Positions 36,562-45,187 of a stretch of DNA of 64,000 nucleotides are shown one piece after another. Location of the stretch: the NCBI RefSeq assembly GCF_001685015.1, contig NZ_MAYT01000001.1:573227-637226 (forward strand), written 5' to 3'. The notes beneath the pieces are model-generated. The model saw only the letters and a program-made list of their open reading frames with translations, had not been told where the DNA came from and did not search any database. The stretch comes from Pseudobacillus wudalianchiensis (GTDB taxonomy: Bacteria; Bacillota; Bacilli; Bacillales; Domibacillaceae). The translations under genes and the position numbers were made by a program. How positions within the stretch are numbered: position 1 is the first letter of the stretch; each line of letters begins with the position of its first letter.

Positions 36562-37866
36562 ATGAGAATGGTTGACCTTATTCAAAAGAAACGCGATGGA
36601 GAACAGTTGACGACTGAAGAGATCAACTTTATTGTGGAAAGTTATACAGACGGCACGATCCCTGACTACCAGGTGAGCGCATGGCTAATGGCAGTTTATT
36701 TTCAAGACATGACTGAAAAGGAACGCGCCGATTTAACCATGGCTATGGTATCTTCAGGAGATCAAATTGACCTTAGAGCGATTGAAGGCATTAAGGTTGA
36801 CAAGCACTCTACAGGCGGTGTCGGCGATACGACAACCTTGGTTCTTGGTCCCTTAGTAGCTGCGGCAGGAGTGCCAGTCGCTAAGATGAGCGGCCGCGGA
36901 CTTGGCCATACAGGCGGAACGATTGATAAACTGGAGTCCATTGCTGGATTTCACGTAGAAATTTCAAATGAGCAGTTTATTGAACTTGTTAATAAAAATA
37001 AAATCGCTGTTATAGGACAAAGCGGTAATTTAACGCCAGCTGATAAAAAGCTTTATGCTTTAAGAGACGTGACCGCTACAGTCAATAGCATTCCACTCAT
37101 TGCAAGCTCGATTATGAGTAAGAAGATTGCGGCAGGAGCGGACGCGATTGTGCTTGATGTAAAAACGGGCGCAGGCGCTTTTATGAAGACATTAGAAGAT
37201 TCTCGGGAGCTTGCGAAGGCCATGGTTAACATCGGTAACAATGTCGGACGTAAAACGATGGCAATTATTTCTGACATGAGCCAGCCATTAGGCTTTGCTA
37301 TCGGTAACGCGCTTGAAGTAAAAGAAGCGATTGATACATTAAAAGGAGAAGGCCCAGAGGATTTGACAGAACTTTGCCTTGTCCTTGGCAGTCACATGGT
37401 ATACGCTTCTGGGAAAGCGGACTCATTAGAGGATGCCCGCCAACTCCTTATTAAGCTGATGAACAACGGAGAGGCGTTGGATAAATTCAAGCTTTTCATT
37501 GAAGCACAAGGCGGCGACAGCTCAGTAGTAGATCAGCCAGAACGGCTGCCGCAGGCAAAATACAAAATTGAATTGCCAGCGAAAGAGGACGGCTGGGTAG
37601 CCGAAATTATCGCGGATCATGTTGGAACAGCAGCTATGTGGCTTGGAGCCGGCCGGGCAACGAAAGATTCACAGATTGATCTTGCTGTAGGGATTATGTT
37701 GAATAAAAAGATCGGTGAGAGCGTCAAAGCAGGAGAATCATTGGCTACAATTTATAGCAACCAAGAGGAAATTGAACAAGTAAAAGAGGAATTGTATAGA
37801 AGTATTCTCTTGTCACAAGAGCAAGTGGCACCTCCTATCCTGATTCACGAGGAAATAACAGAGTAG
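36562..37866 (+). CDS. pdp: Pyrimidine-nucleoside phosphorylase
   Basis: Cleaves uridine and thymidine-type nucleosides; 434 residues. Signature [17 protein letters not shown], phosphate-binding [13 protein letters not shown], and a C-terminal barrel-sandwich domain. ATG at 36562 follows AAGAGGTGATTGG, 11 bases after pupG. In B. subtilis pdp is elsewhere, with dra-nupC; here it completes a three-gene salvage operon. Its terminator is split and duplicated by the dispersed element. Confidence 0.95.
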   Translation: MRMVDLIQKKRDGEQLTTEEINFIVESYTDGTIPDYQVSAWLMAVYFQDMTEKERADLTMAMVSSGDQIDLRAIEGIKVDKHSTGGVGDTTTLVLGPLVAAAGVPVAKMSGRGLGHTGGTIDKLESIAGFHVEISNEQFIELVNKNKIAVIGQSGNLTPADKKLYALRDVTATVNSIPLIASSIMSKKIAAGADAIVLDVKTGAGAFMKTLEDSRELAKAMVNIGNNVGRKTMAIISDMSQPLGFAIGNALEVKEAIDTLKGEGPEDLTELCLVLGSHMVYASGKADSLEDARQLLIKLMNNGEALDKFKLFIEAQGGDSSVVDQPERLPQAKYKIELPAKEDGWVAEIIADHVGTAAMWLGAGRATKDSQIDLAVGIMLNKKIGESVKAGESLATIYSNQEEIEQVKEELYRSILLSQEQVAPPILIHEEITE

Positions 37867-37874
37867 GGACTTGA

Positions 37875-37901
37875 AAGAAGCATCTTTTAACGGATGCTTC
37901 T
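37875..37901 (+). terminator. First (gene-proximal) copy of the pdp terminator hairpin, without T-tract
   Basis: Stem GAAGCATC/GATGCTTC with loop TTTTAACG. The 27-base block recurs at 38058-38084 with one difference (loop TTTTAATG). Because it is followed by TCAGGCTG and not a T-run, it probably no longer terminates alone. Confidence 0.7.
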
Positions 37902-38029
37902 CAGGCTGTTGACAAGCGTTCGCTTTCTTCGTTGCTCACCTGTCTGCGGTGCTCATGACCTTTATGGTCACTCCGCTCCTCGTCAGGTTTCGCGCCTCGA
38001 AAGACAAACGCTTTCAATCAGCCTGATGG
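37902..38029 (+). repeat. Dispersed hairpin element, full-length copy A (128 bp)
   Basis: The ends are imperfect inverted repeats: left CAGGCTGTTGACAAGCGTT, right (complement) CAGGCTGATTGAAAGCGTT, equal except for two single-base bulges. Inside are further nested stems: ACCTG/CAGGT, GCGG/CCGC and TGACC/GGTCA around TTTAT, so the whole can fold as one long hairpin. It is about 90% identical to copy B at 45764 (about 11 substitutions and one gap by eye). A GTAGAC-CTT-GTCTAC hairpin (38038-38052) lies just right. No open reading frame of note. Confidence 0.88.
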
Positions 38030-38057
38030 CATATAAAGTAGACCTTGTCTACAATCT

Positions 38058-38090
38058 AAGAAGCATCTTTTAATGGATGCTTCTTTTTTT
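38058..38090 (+). terminator. Second (gene-distal) copy of the pdp terminator, with T-tract
   Basis: Same GAAGCATC/GATGCTTC hairpin as 37875-37901 (26 of 27 bases), here followed by TTTTTTT; this is the functional terminator. Confidence 0.9.
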
Positions 38091-38118
38091 GTATAAAAAT
38101 AGGGAAAATGGAAAAAAT
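38091..38118 (+). promoter_or_regulatory. Predicted sigma-F (or sigma-G) promoter of dacF
   Basis: -35 GTATA (38091-38095), 14-base spacer, -10 GGAAAAAAT (38110-38118), agreeing with the forespore consensus GGnnAnAnT. dacF transcription by sigma-F is known in B. subtilis. Confidence 0.6.
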
Positions 38119-38165
38119 GGGTGTAGATAGAATGGGAATTTTACCACTACACTGGAGGTCATGAC

Positions 38166-39344
38166 ATGACGAAGCGAATATTTCTACTATTCATCGCCAT
38201 TTTATTTGTTTTCTCTGCTGTTTTACCGACATCTATAGCTGACGCTGCAGAGGAGAAAATCAAAATGGCAGAGCAGTCCAAATCTGCTGTCTTGCTAGAG
38301 AGGGACACAGGAGCCATTTTGTTTGAAAAAAACAGCCACAAACCGTTGCCGCCAGCTTCCATGACCAAAATAATGACGATGCTGCTCATTATGGAAGCGA
38401 TTGAGGAAAAGAAACTAACATGGAATGAAAAAATCCGTACGAGTGAATATGCAGCTTCCATGGGCGGCTCACAAATTTTTTTAGAGCCCGGTGAAGAAAT
38501 GACGACACGCGAGATGCTCCAAGGTATAGCGATTGGCTCGGCTAATGACGCTTCTGTTGCTATGGCGGAAAGAATAGCAGGAAGCGAGGAAATGTTCGTC
38601 AAGAAAATGAATCAGAAAGCGAAAGAGCTTGGTTTAAAGCAAACAAAGTTCAAAAATGCGACAGGTCTGCCGCAGCCGGGACACTACAGTTCGGCTTATG
38701 ATATGGCGATAATGGCGAAAGAGTTGTTAAAACACGAGGGAATTACTAAATATACAGGTACATATGAGGCCTACTTACGTGAAAACAGCGATAAAAAGTT
38801 CTGGCTTGTTAATACAAATCGGCTCATTCGATTTTATCCAGGTGTAGATGGGCTGAAAACAGGTTTTACAAATGAAGCAAAATACTGTTTGACTGCTACC
38901 GCTTCAAAGGGAAATATGAGAGTGATCGCAGTCATCTTTGGTGCACCGACTCCGAAGGATAGAAATGCACAAATTACTAAAATGCTTGACTATGGTTTTC
39001 ATCAATATGAGGTGACTCCTTTATACGGAAAAGGAAAAATAATGAGCTCAATCCCAATAGCCAAAGGGGATAAACCCGTTGTTCGTTTGGAAACAGCTGA
39101 TAAGATCTCGGTGTTAATGAAAAAAGGTGAAAAGAAGGGGAAATTCTCTAAGGACATTCATGTGAAGAAAGATATTCAAGCCCCTATCAAAAAAGGAGAG
39201 CGGCTCGGGGAGCTGACGATCAAACAAGATGGAAAAGTCATTTCCAAGACACCGCTTCTTGCAAAAGAAGATGTGAACAGAGCAAGTTGGTGGCAGTTCT
39301 ATAAAAAAGTATTCCATTATTTCTCTAAGACGGATGCTGCTTAA
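38166..39344 (+). CDS. dacF: D-alanyl-D-alanine carboxypeptidase DacF
   Basis: Forespore low-molecular-weight penicillin-binding protein that trims spore-cortex/germ-cell-wall peptides. 392 residues: signal peptide (1-27, cut likely after ADA), S11-peptidase domain with S65-M-T-K68, S125-A-N127 and K231-T-G233, then the PBP5-type C-terminal domain and an amphipathic C-terminus for membrane association. ATG at 38166 follows CTGGAGGTC. Upstream of spoIIAA as in B. subtilis. Confidence 0.94.
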   Translation: MTKRIFLLFIAILFVFSAVLPTSIADAAEEKIKMAEQSKSAVLLERDTGAILFEKNSHKPLPPASMTKIMTMLLIMEAIEEKKLTWNEKIRTSEYAASMGGSQIFLEPGEEMTTREMLQGIAIGSANDASVAMAERIAGSEEMFVKKMNQKAKELGLKQTKFKNATGLPQPGHYSSAYDMAIMAKELLKHEGITKYTGTYEAYLRENSDKKFWLVNTNRLIRFYPGVDGLKTGFTNEAKYCLTATASKGNMRVIAVIFGAPTPKDRNAQITKMLDYGFHQYEVTPLYGKGKIMSSIPIAKGDKPVVRLETADKISVLMKKGEKKGKFSKDIHVKKDIQAPIKKGERLGELTIKQDGKVISKTPLLAKEDVNRASWWQFYKKVFHYFSKTDAA

Positions 39345-39349
39345 TGCCG

Positions 39350-39368
39350 AAAGAGCGGCTCTTTTAGC
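39350..39368 (+). terminator. Weak terminator between dacF and spoIIAA
   Basis: AAAGAG-CGG-CTCTTT followed by TTAG. With six pairs, it probably allows read-through from dacF into spoIIA, which is known in B. subtilis. Confidence 0.45.
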
Positions 39369-39393
39369 GAATTCATTCTAGTTTTGTCACAGG

Positions 39394-39423
39394 GAAGGAT
39401 TGCGTGATGGAACCGTCGAATTG
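39394..39423 (+). promoter_or_regulatory. Sigma-H promoter of the spoIIA operon
   Basis: -35 GAAGGATTG (39394-39402), 12-base spacer, -10 GTCGAATTG (39415-39423), a full match to RnAGGAwWW / RnnGAATww. spoIIA is a classic sigma-H/Spo0A operon. Confidence 0.75.
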
Positions 39424-39453
39424 CTCTCTATCAAGGTAAAAGGGGGACTGTCA

Positions 39454-39816
39454 ATGAGTTTAGCAGTGGAGCTTGAAGTAGTCGATCAAGTACTATGTCT
39501 GCGGCTTGCAGGCGAATTAGACCATCACACGGCTGAATCGCTCCGTGAGCAGGCGAGTGATGCAATCGAAAGAGAAGGTGTGCGGCACATCATCTTGAAC
39601 ATGGGTGATTTAACGTTTATGGATAGCTCGGGCCTCGGTGTGATTTTAGGCCGCTATAAACATATTAAACAAAAAAATGGCGAAATGGTTGTCTGTGCTA
39701 TTTCTCCAGCCGTCCGCAGGCTATTTGAGATGTCAGGTCTCTTCAAAATTGTCCGCATGGAGGCATCAGAACAAGAAGCACTGGAACGATTGGGGGCTGC
39801 TTGCTATGAGAAATGA
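39454..39816 (+). CDS. spoIIAA: Anti-sigma-F factor antagonist SpoIIAA
   Basis: STAS-domain protein of 120 residues. Unphosphorylated, it displaces SpoIIAB from sigma-F; the regulatory serine is S58 in [11 protein letters not shown] at 39454 follows AAAGGGGGA; upstream in-frame starts lie within the promoter. The 3' end overlaps spoIIAB by 11 bases. Confidence 0.97.
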   Translation: MSLAVELEVVDQVLCLRLAGELDHHTAESLREQASDAIEREGVRHIILNMGDLTFMDSSGLGVILGRYKHIKQKNGEMVVCAISPAVRRLFEMSGLFKIVRMEASEQEALERLGAACYEK

Positions 39817-40246
39817 GATGAATGTTCAATTCAGCGCTCTAAGCGAAAATGAATCATTTGCGAGGATAACAGTAGCTGCTTTTGTGGCTCAGCTGGATCC
39901 AACAATGGATGAATTGACAGAAATTAAAACAGTCGTTTCAGAGGCCGTAACGAATGCCATTATCCATGGATATGAAGGAAATCCAGCGGGAACTGTTTAT
40001 ATTTCCGTTGTTCTTGAGGATGGGGTAGTCGACCTGATCATCCGTGATGAAGGGATTGGCATGGATGACATTGAAGAGGCAAGAGAGCCTTTGTTTACGA
40101 CGAAACCTGAGCTTGAGCGGTCGGGTATGGGATTCACTATTATGGAAAACTTCATGGACGAAATTGAAGTGATTTCACATAAAGGAACAGGTACAATCAT
40201 TCGATTGAAAAAGCAGCTTGCAAATAAAAAAGCGATGTGTAATTAA
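39806..40246 (+). CDS. spoIIAB: Anti-sigma-F factor SpoIIAB
   Basis: Serine kinase and anti-sigma factor of 146 residues, identical in length to the B. subtilis protein. GHKL ATP-binding motifs: N-box [15 protein letters not shown]1 [11 protein letters not shown]2 [10 protein letters not shown] start at ATG 39806 inside the end of spoIIAA (overlap 11 bases, giving coupled translation); a longer in-frame start lies within spoIIAA and is not credible. Confidence 0.97.
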   Translation: MRNEMNVQFSALSENESFARITVAAFVAQLDPTMDELTEIKTVVSEAVTNAIIHGYEGNPAGTVYISVVLEDGVVDLIIRDEGIGMDDIEEAREPLFTTKPELERSGMGFTIMENFMDEIEVISHKGTGTIIRLKKQLANKKAMCN

Positions 40247-40257
40247 GGGGTCCGGTC

Positions 40258-41016
40258 ATGGATGTCGAAATAAAAAAACAAAAGACGGAAATTTTATCAG
40301 ACGCTCAGCTAAAGCAGCTAATTAAAGAAAGTCAAGAAGGCAACCAGGAAGCAAGGGATACGATTGTCGAGCGCAACATGAGGCTCGTCTGGTCTGTTGT
40401 CCAACGCTTTATTAACCGGGGGTATGACCCGGATGACTTATTCCAAATTGGCTGCATTGGTTTACTAAAGTCAGTGGACAAATTTAATCTAAGCTATGAC
40501 GTGAAATTTTCCACCTACGCCGTGCCGATGATTATTGGTGAAATCCAGCGGTTTATCCGCGATGACGGCACTGTAAAAGTGAGCCGCTCTTTAAAAGAAA
40601 TGAGTAATAAAATACGCCGAGCACGCGAGGAGCTACTAAAGCTGCACAGCCGAACACCAACTATCCAGGAAATAGCCAGTTATCTTGATATCTCCCCTGA
40701 GGAAGCGATTATGGCACAGGAAGCGGCCCGTTCACCATCCTCTATTCATGAAACAGTCTATGAAAATGATGGTGACCCGATCACCCTGCTTGATCAGATG
40801 GCAGATAAAAGCAGTGAGCATCCTTTTGATCAAGTCATATTGAAAGAGGCTATCAGGGAGTTGGAGGAAAGAGAACGGCTGATTGTGTATCTGCGTTATT
40901 ACAAGGATCAGACGCAGTCCGAAGTAGCTGTCAGGCTCGGAATATCACAAGTTCAAGTATCCAGGCTCGAAAAGAAAATACTCTCCCAAATGAAGGAACG
41001 GATGAACGCCACATAG
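40258..41016 (+). CDS. sigF: RNA polymerase sigma-F factor
   Basis: First forespore-specific sigma factor, 252 residues, held by SpoIIAB until engulfment begins. Region 2 (RNMRLVWSVVQRFINRGYDPDDLFQIGCIGLL), region 3, and region 4 with the HTH QSEVAVRLGISQVQVSRLEKK. ATG at 40258 follows AAGGGGTC, 11 bases after spoIIAB. A strong terminator follows. Confidence 0.97.
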   Translation: MDVEIKKQKTEILSDAQLKQLIKESQEGNQEARDTIVERNMRLVWSVVQRFINRGYDPDDLFQIGCIGLLKSVDKFNLSYDVKFSTYAVPMIIGEIQRFIRDDGTVKVSRSLKEMSNKIRRAREELLKLHSRTPTIQEIASYLDISPEEAIMAQEAARSPSSIHETVYENDGDPITLLDQMADKSSEHPFDQVILKEAIRELEERERLIVYLRYYKDQTQSEVAVRLGISQVQVSRLEKKILSQMKERMNAT

Positions 41017-41020
41017 AAAT

Positions 41021-41058
41021 AAAAGCCGGTTGGGCCATTGGGCCCCCGGCTTTTATTT
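41021..41058 (+). terminator. Terminator after sigF
   Basis: AAAAGCCGG / CCGGCTTTT with inner GGGCC/GGCCC, then ATTTCG. Confidence 0.88.
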
Positions 41059-41073
41059 CGTCTGGAAAGCTGT

Positions 41074-41102
41074 GCATGATTCTCTCTCTTCCGCCCATAC
41101 TA
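41074..41102 (+). promoter_or_regulatory. Predicted sigma-G promoter of the spoVA operon, with overlapping palindrome
   Basis: -35 GCATG (41074-41078), 17-base spacer, -10 CATACTA (41096-41102). The palindrome AATTGTTAACAATT (41102-41115) begins at the last -10 base and covers the expected start point; it could bind a forespore regulator such as SpoVT or RsfA. Confidence 0.6.
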
Positions 41103-41137
41103 ATTGTTAACAATTTATTTAACAGGGTGGGAGACTA

Positions 41138-41761
41138 ATGGAAGCTCCGATTTACATTCGGCTTCGCCACCGTATTCGGCACCAAGCAAACGTGCCAGTG
41201 CAGTTAAAAGAGATTGCAGAAGTGAGCGCGCCGGAAAACTTGCTGCCCGATCTGTTATCGATGGTGATTCACGAAATTAAACAGGAAGAAGGACAAATTA
41301 TTATTGTTGATGCGATGACAGTTGTAGAAAAGCTGAGTCAGCATTGGCCAGGGGTGGATATTCAATTTATCGGACCGTCTCAAACGATTATTGATACAGC
41401 AGCGCAGTCAAAAAAACTGTCTATGCCCATTTTTCTATTTGTCTGGTGCCTGCTTTTTATTGGGGCAGCCCTTACGATTATGAATTTTCATGAAGATGTC
41501 AGCATGAGAGATGTACAGATCAAGCTATACGAGATTGTGACGGGAGAAAAGACAGAGTACCCGCTGATTTTCCAAATCCCCTACTCCATTGGTCTCGGGA
41601 CAGGCATGGTGTTGTTTTTCAATCATCTATTCAAAAAGAGATTCAATGAAGAGCCGAGCCCGCTTGAAGTAGAAATGTTCAATTATCAACAGGATCTCGA
41701 TCAATACGTGATATTGCATGAACGAAAGGAAAGCAGGAATGATGATGACTCTTCTTCATAA
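41138..41761 (+). CDS. spoVAA: Stage V sporulation protein AA
   Basis: First gene of the spoVA operon, 207 residues: a soluble N-terminal domain (1-95) and two membrane helices (about 98-117 and 145-163). SpoVA proteins move Ca-dipicolinate into the forespore and out during germination; SpoVAA's own role is minor. ATG at 41138 follows GGGTGGGAG. It overlaps spoVAB. Confidence 0.93.
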   Translation: MEAPIYIRLRHRIRHQANVPVQLKEIAEVSAPENLLPDLLSMVIHEIKQEEGQIIIVDAMTVVEKLSQHWPGVDIQFIGPSQTIIDTAAQSKKLSMPIFLFVWCLLFIGAALTIMNFHEDVSMRDVQIKLYEIVTGEKTEYPLIFQIPYSIGLGTGMVLFFNHLFKKRFNEEPSPLEVEMFNYQQDLDQYVILHERKESRNDDDSSS

Positions 41762-42179
41762 CCTTATCCTTGTACTGGCCGGCTTTGCGGGGGGATTGGC
41801 AGTAGGGGCAGGTTATGTTGCTTTTATTACGGTTTTAGGCATCATTCCCCGTCTTATGCAAATGACCAAAACGTGGAAGAAAATCAGGAGCTATGAATGG
41901 GCGGTGATTGGGGGAGTCATGGCGGGGACGCTCGTCAGCTTTGTACCTGTTACGCTTGGTTTGACATCGCTTCTGTTGATTCCTGTCGGGTTATTGAGCG
42001 GTATTTTTATTGGTCTGTTAGCGGCAGCTTTAACAGAGGTGTTGAACGTTTTCCCTATTTTAGCAAAGAGGATTGGGATGCATGAACAGATAATCGCCCT
42101 CATGATGGCCATTGCTCTTGGAAAAATAGCTGGTTCACTGTTTCATTGGCTTTATTTTGTTTATCAACAAAGGGTTTGA
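41745..42179 (+). CDS. spoVAB: Stage V sporulation protein AB
   Basis: A 144-residue membrane protein with four helices (LILVLAGFAGGLAVGAGYVA first). ATG at 41745 is chosen because AGGA lies 6 bases upstream; two ATGs immediately before (41739, 41742) are possible. It overlaps spoVAA by 17 bases. Directly after it comes spoVAF, not spoVAC. Confidence 0.9.
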   Translation: MTLLHNLILVLAGFAGGLAVGAGYVAFITVLGIIPRLMQMTKTWKKIRSYEWAVIGGVMAGTLVSFVPVTLGLTSLLLIPVGLLSGIFIGLLAAALTEVLNVFPILAKRIGMHEQIIALMMAIALGKIAGSLFHWLYFVYQQRV

Positions 42180-42202
42180 TCAGACAGCAGGGAGGATTCT
42201 AC

Positions 42203-43675
42203 ATGATAGATCAGAAGTTAAAAGTCCCAAAAGATCCAGAGAAAATGGATCGAATCATGAAAGAGAAGATTGGCCTCGGAGAAAGCTACGACGCTGGAGT
42301 GCGGAAGTTTACGATACTCGGGAAACAGGTGCATATCTATTATATAAACGGCTTAGCCGATTCAGATTCTATTATTAAAATTCTAACGGCGCTAACAAGA
42401 CTGGACGGAAAAGAAAGAAGAAGCCTGCACGCTGCAGAAACAATTGAGAATCACCTGGTCCACGAGTCTGTTGAGCAAATCGAAAAAGTAGATGACGTCG
42501 TCGTCGAAGTGCTGTCAGGATTAATGGCTGTTGTCATTGAAGGCAGTGAAAAAGCGTTAGTTGTTGACGTCCGCAGTTATCCTGGCCGTCAGCCTGAGGA
42601 GCCGGATACGGAAAAAGTCGTCCGTGGTTCGCGGGATGGGTATGTAGAGAATATTGTGGTGAATACGGCACTGACGAGAAGAAGGATAAGAGATGGCCGT
42701 GTTCGCTTTGAAATGACAAAAGTGGGAAAACGATCTAAGACTGATATTGCGATCGCTTACATCGAAGGAGTCGCCGACCCTGATCTTGTCAAAATTATCA
42801 AGAAGGAATTAGATGCAATTGATATTGATGGGATTCCAATGGCTGATAAAACGATTGAGGAATTTATTGTGAAACAAGGGTATAATCCATACCCCATTGT
42901 CCGCTATACAGAAAGAGCAGATATTGGAGCAGTTCATTTACTGGAAGGGCATGTGCTGTTATTTGTAGACACTTCGCCAAGCGTCATCATTCTGCCAGCT
43001 ACTTTCTTCCACCACATGCAGCATGCGGAAGAATACCGGCAGTCGCCGGCCGTAGGTACTTTCGTCCGCTGGATTCGATTTATCGGTGTCTTGCTTTCGT
43101 TGTTTTTGCTGCCGTTCTGGCTTCTAGTTTCCATTGAACCTGGTTTGCTGCCCCATGCTATCGAATTCATTGGACCGAATAAGAAAACGAACATACCACT
43201 CGTTCTGCAGTTATTCATTGCCGATATTGGGATTGAATTTTTGAGGATTGCGGCTATTCACACGCCAACTCCATTGTCCACAGCTATGGGATTAATTGCC
43301 GCTGTACTCATTGGTCAAATTGCGATCGATGTCGGTTTATTCGTGCCTGAAGTTATTTTGTATGCAGCGATAGCGGGCATTGGTACTTTTGCAACGCCGA
43401 GCTACGAAGTCAGCATCGCCAATAAATTATTTCGCATGTTTTTGCTTGCCGTTGTCGCAATCTTTAAGGTGCCCGGCTTTATGATCGGTAGTACAGTGAT
43501 TATTATTTATTTAGCAAGAATGCGCGCTTTGAATACACCTTATTTATGGCCTTTGCTGCCGTTTGATCCAAAAGCATTTTCCCAAGTATTCATTCGGCGG
43601 GCTATCCCCGGTTCAAAGCTTCGTCCAAGCATCGTACATCCGGAAGACCTTTACAGACAACCGTCCGAGAAATAA
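42203..43675 (+). CDS. spoVAF: Stage V sporulation protein AF (GerA-like)
   Basis: A 490-residue spore-membrane protein of the GerA-A/SpoVAF family: soluble N-terminal domain (1-285), then about five membrane helices. Typical motifs are RGSRDGYVENIVVNTALTRR and PHAIEFIGPNKKTNIPL. In B. subtilis SpoVAF forms an ion channel with FigP that amplifies germination. ATG at 42203 follows CAGGGAGG, 23 bases after spoVAB. In B. subtilis four or five genes (AC, AD, AEB, AEA) lie between AB and AF; they are absent here. Confidence 0.94.
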   Translation: MIDQKLKVPKDPEKMDRIMKEKIGLGESYDAGVRKFTILGKQVHIYYINGLADSDSIIKILTALTRLDGKERRSLHAAETIENHLVHESVEQIEKVDDVVVEVLSGLMAVVIEGSEKALVVDVRSYPGRQPEEPDTEKVVRGSRDGYVENIVVNTALTRRRIRDGRVRFEMTKVGKRSKTDIAIAYIEGVADPDLVKIIKKELDAIDIDGIPMADKTIEEFIVKQGYNPYPIVRYTERADIGAVHLLEGHVLLFVDTSPSVIILPATFFHHMQHAEEYRQSPAVGTFVRWIRFIGVLLSLFLLPFWLLVSIEPGLLPHAIEFIGPNKKTNIPLVLQLFIADIGIEFLRIAAIHTPTPLSTAMGLIAAVLIGQIAIDVGLFVPEVILYAAIAGIGTFATPSYEVSIANKLFRMFLLAVVAIFKVPGFMIGSTVIIIYLARMRALNTPYLWPLLPFDPKAFSQVFIRRAIPGSKLRPSIVHPEDLYRQPSEK

Positions 43676-43736
43676 CGATGTTGAGGAGAAAAGCAATGTA
43701 TGGTATATTACTTTTAATCTAAATTTTTGTTTGCTG

Positions 43737-43772
43737 ATAGACAGTCTGCTACAGAGCAGCTGTCTATTTCTT
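43737..43772 (+). terminator. Terminator after the spoVA operon
   Basis: ATAGACAG / CTGTCTAT stem with inner GCT/AGC, then TTCTTC. Confidence 0.75.
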
Positions 43773-43837
43773 CTAAGATATCATCGCAACAAAACAACAC
43801 GACCGGCAAACAAAACTTCAAGAACCGAGGTGAGGGC

Positions 43838-45157
43838 ATGTATAATTATGGAACGGCTTGTATAAACAAAGAAGGTCATTTGGAAGTTGGGGGAATAGAT
43901 GTTGTCAGCTTAGCTGAACATTATGGTACGCCTCTCTATATTTACGATGTAGCATTGATTCGGCAGAGAGCCCGGGGGTTTAAGAACACGTTTGAGCAGC
44001 TTGGTGTGACAGCCCAGGTTGCTTATGCAAGTAAAGCTTTTGCAGCTATTGGTATGATGCAGCTAGCTAATCAAGAAGGGTTGTCTCTGGACGTGGTTTC
44101 CGGAGGAGAGCTCTACACAGCGATGAAAGCGGGCTTTCCAGCCGAGCGCATTCATTTTCATGGCAACAACAAAAGCCGAGAAGAACTAGTGATGGCACTT
44201 GAACATCGCATCGGCTGCATCGTGGTTGATAATTTTTATGAATTGGAACTTTTGGAATCGATCTGCAAGGAAAAAAGTGAGAAAGTAAACATTTTGCTGC
44301 GCGTTACGCCGGGAATAGAAGCCCATACGCACGATTACATTTTAACCGGACAGGAAGATTCTAAGTTCGGATTTGACTTGAACAATGGACAAGCAGAAGA
44401 AGCATTGAAAAGGGCAATGGATATGACAGGGGTAGAAGTATTAGGCCTTCATTGCCATATCGGTTCTCAAATTTTTGAAACAACGGGTTTCAAACTTGCT
44501 GCTGATAAAATTATCCAAAAGCTCTCTGAATGGAAAAACCGCTTCCAGTTTGAATCAAAAGTTTTAAATCTTGGCGGGGGATTTGGTATCCGGTATACAG
44601 AAGAGGACGAGCCCCTTGAGCCTGCTAAATATGTAGAAGAGATCATTAAGGAAGTTCAAAAGAAGACAGACGAGCACAATCTTGCTATGCCGGAAATTTG
44701 GATTGAACCGGGCCGCTCGCTTGTCGGTGATGCGGGGATTACGCTTTACAGTATCGGTTCTGAAAAGTTCGTTCCGGAAGTAAGAAAGTATTTGGCTATA
44801 GATGGCGGCATGAACGATAATATTCGTCCTGCTCTTTACAATGCAAAATATGAAGCTATACTTGCTAACCGCGCTAACGATCCGGTTGAAGAAACCGTCT
44901 CCATCGCTGGCAAGTGCTGTGAATCTGGTGACATGCTTATTTGGGATTTACCGCTTCCTAAAGCATCTCACAATGATCTTCTTGCTGTCTTTTGCACAGG
45001 AGCGTATGGCTATTCAATGGCGAATAATTATAACCGTATTCCTAGACCGCCGGTAGTGTTCGTCGAAAATAGCCAGGCAGAATTAGTGATTAGACGGGAA
45101 AGCTATGACGACTTGGTAAAGCTTGATTTGCCGTTGAATGTGACAGTAAAACAATAG
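43838..45157 (+). CDS. lysA: Diaminopimelate decarboxylase
   Basis: Last step of lysine synthesis, PLP-dependent decarboxylation of meso-diaminopimelate. 439 residues: PLP lysine K66 (VAYASKAFAA), phosphate-binding GGGFGIRY and EPGRSLVG, catalytic cysteine in GKCCESGDML. ATG at 43838 follows CCGAGGTGAGG; a longer frame (43727) runs back through the spoVA terminator. Downstream of spoVA as in B. subtilis. Confidence 0.96.
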   Translation: MYNYGTACINKEGHLEVGGIDVVSLAEHYGTPLYIYDVALIRQRARGFKNTFEQLGVTAQVAYASKAFAAIGMMQLANQEGLSLDVVSGGELYTAMKAGFPAERIHFHGNNKSREELVMALEHRIGCIVVDNFYELELLESICKEKSEKVNILLRVTPGIEAHTHDYILTGQEDSKFGFDLNNGQAEEALKRAMDMTGVEVLGLHCHIGSQIFETTGFKLAADKIIQKLSEWKNRFQFESKVLNLGGGFGIRYTEEDEPLEPAKYVEEIIKEVQKKTDEHNLAMPEIWIEPGRSLVGDAGITLYSIGSEKFVPEVRKYLAIDGGMNDNIRPALYNAKYEAILANRANDPVEETVSIAGKCCESGDMLIWDLPLPKASHNDLLAVFCTGAYGYSMANNYNRIPRPPVVFVENSQAELVIRRESYDDLVKLDLPLNVTVKQ

Positions 45158-45187
45158 CTAACCACCGTCGACTAGAGGTGAAATGAT

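Noticed and set aside
39677-39805. Longer 5' start for spoIIAB
   Set aside because: It would overlap most of spoIIAA's end in another frame; the ATG at 39806 gives the exact family length of 146 residues.
43690-43725. Short ATG frame before lysA with a GAGGAG site
   Set aside because: It ends after eight codons and runs into the spoVA terminator; no evidence for a leader peptide with lysine codons.
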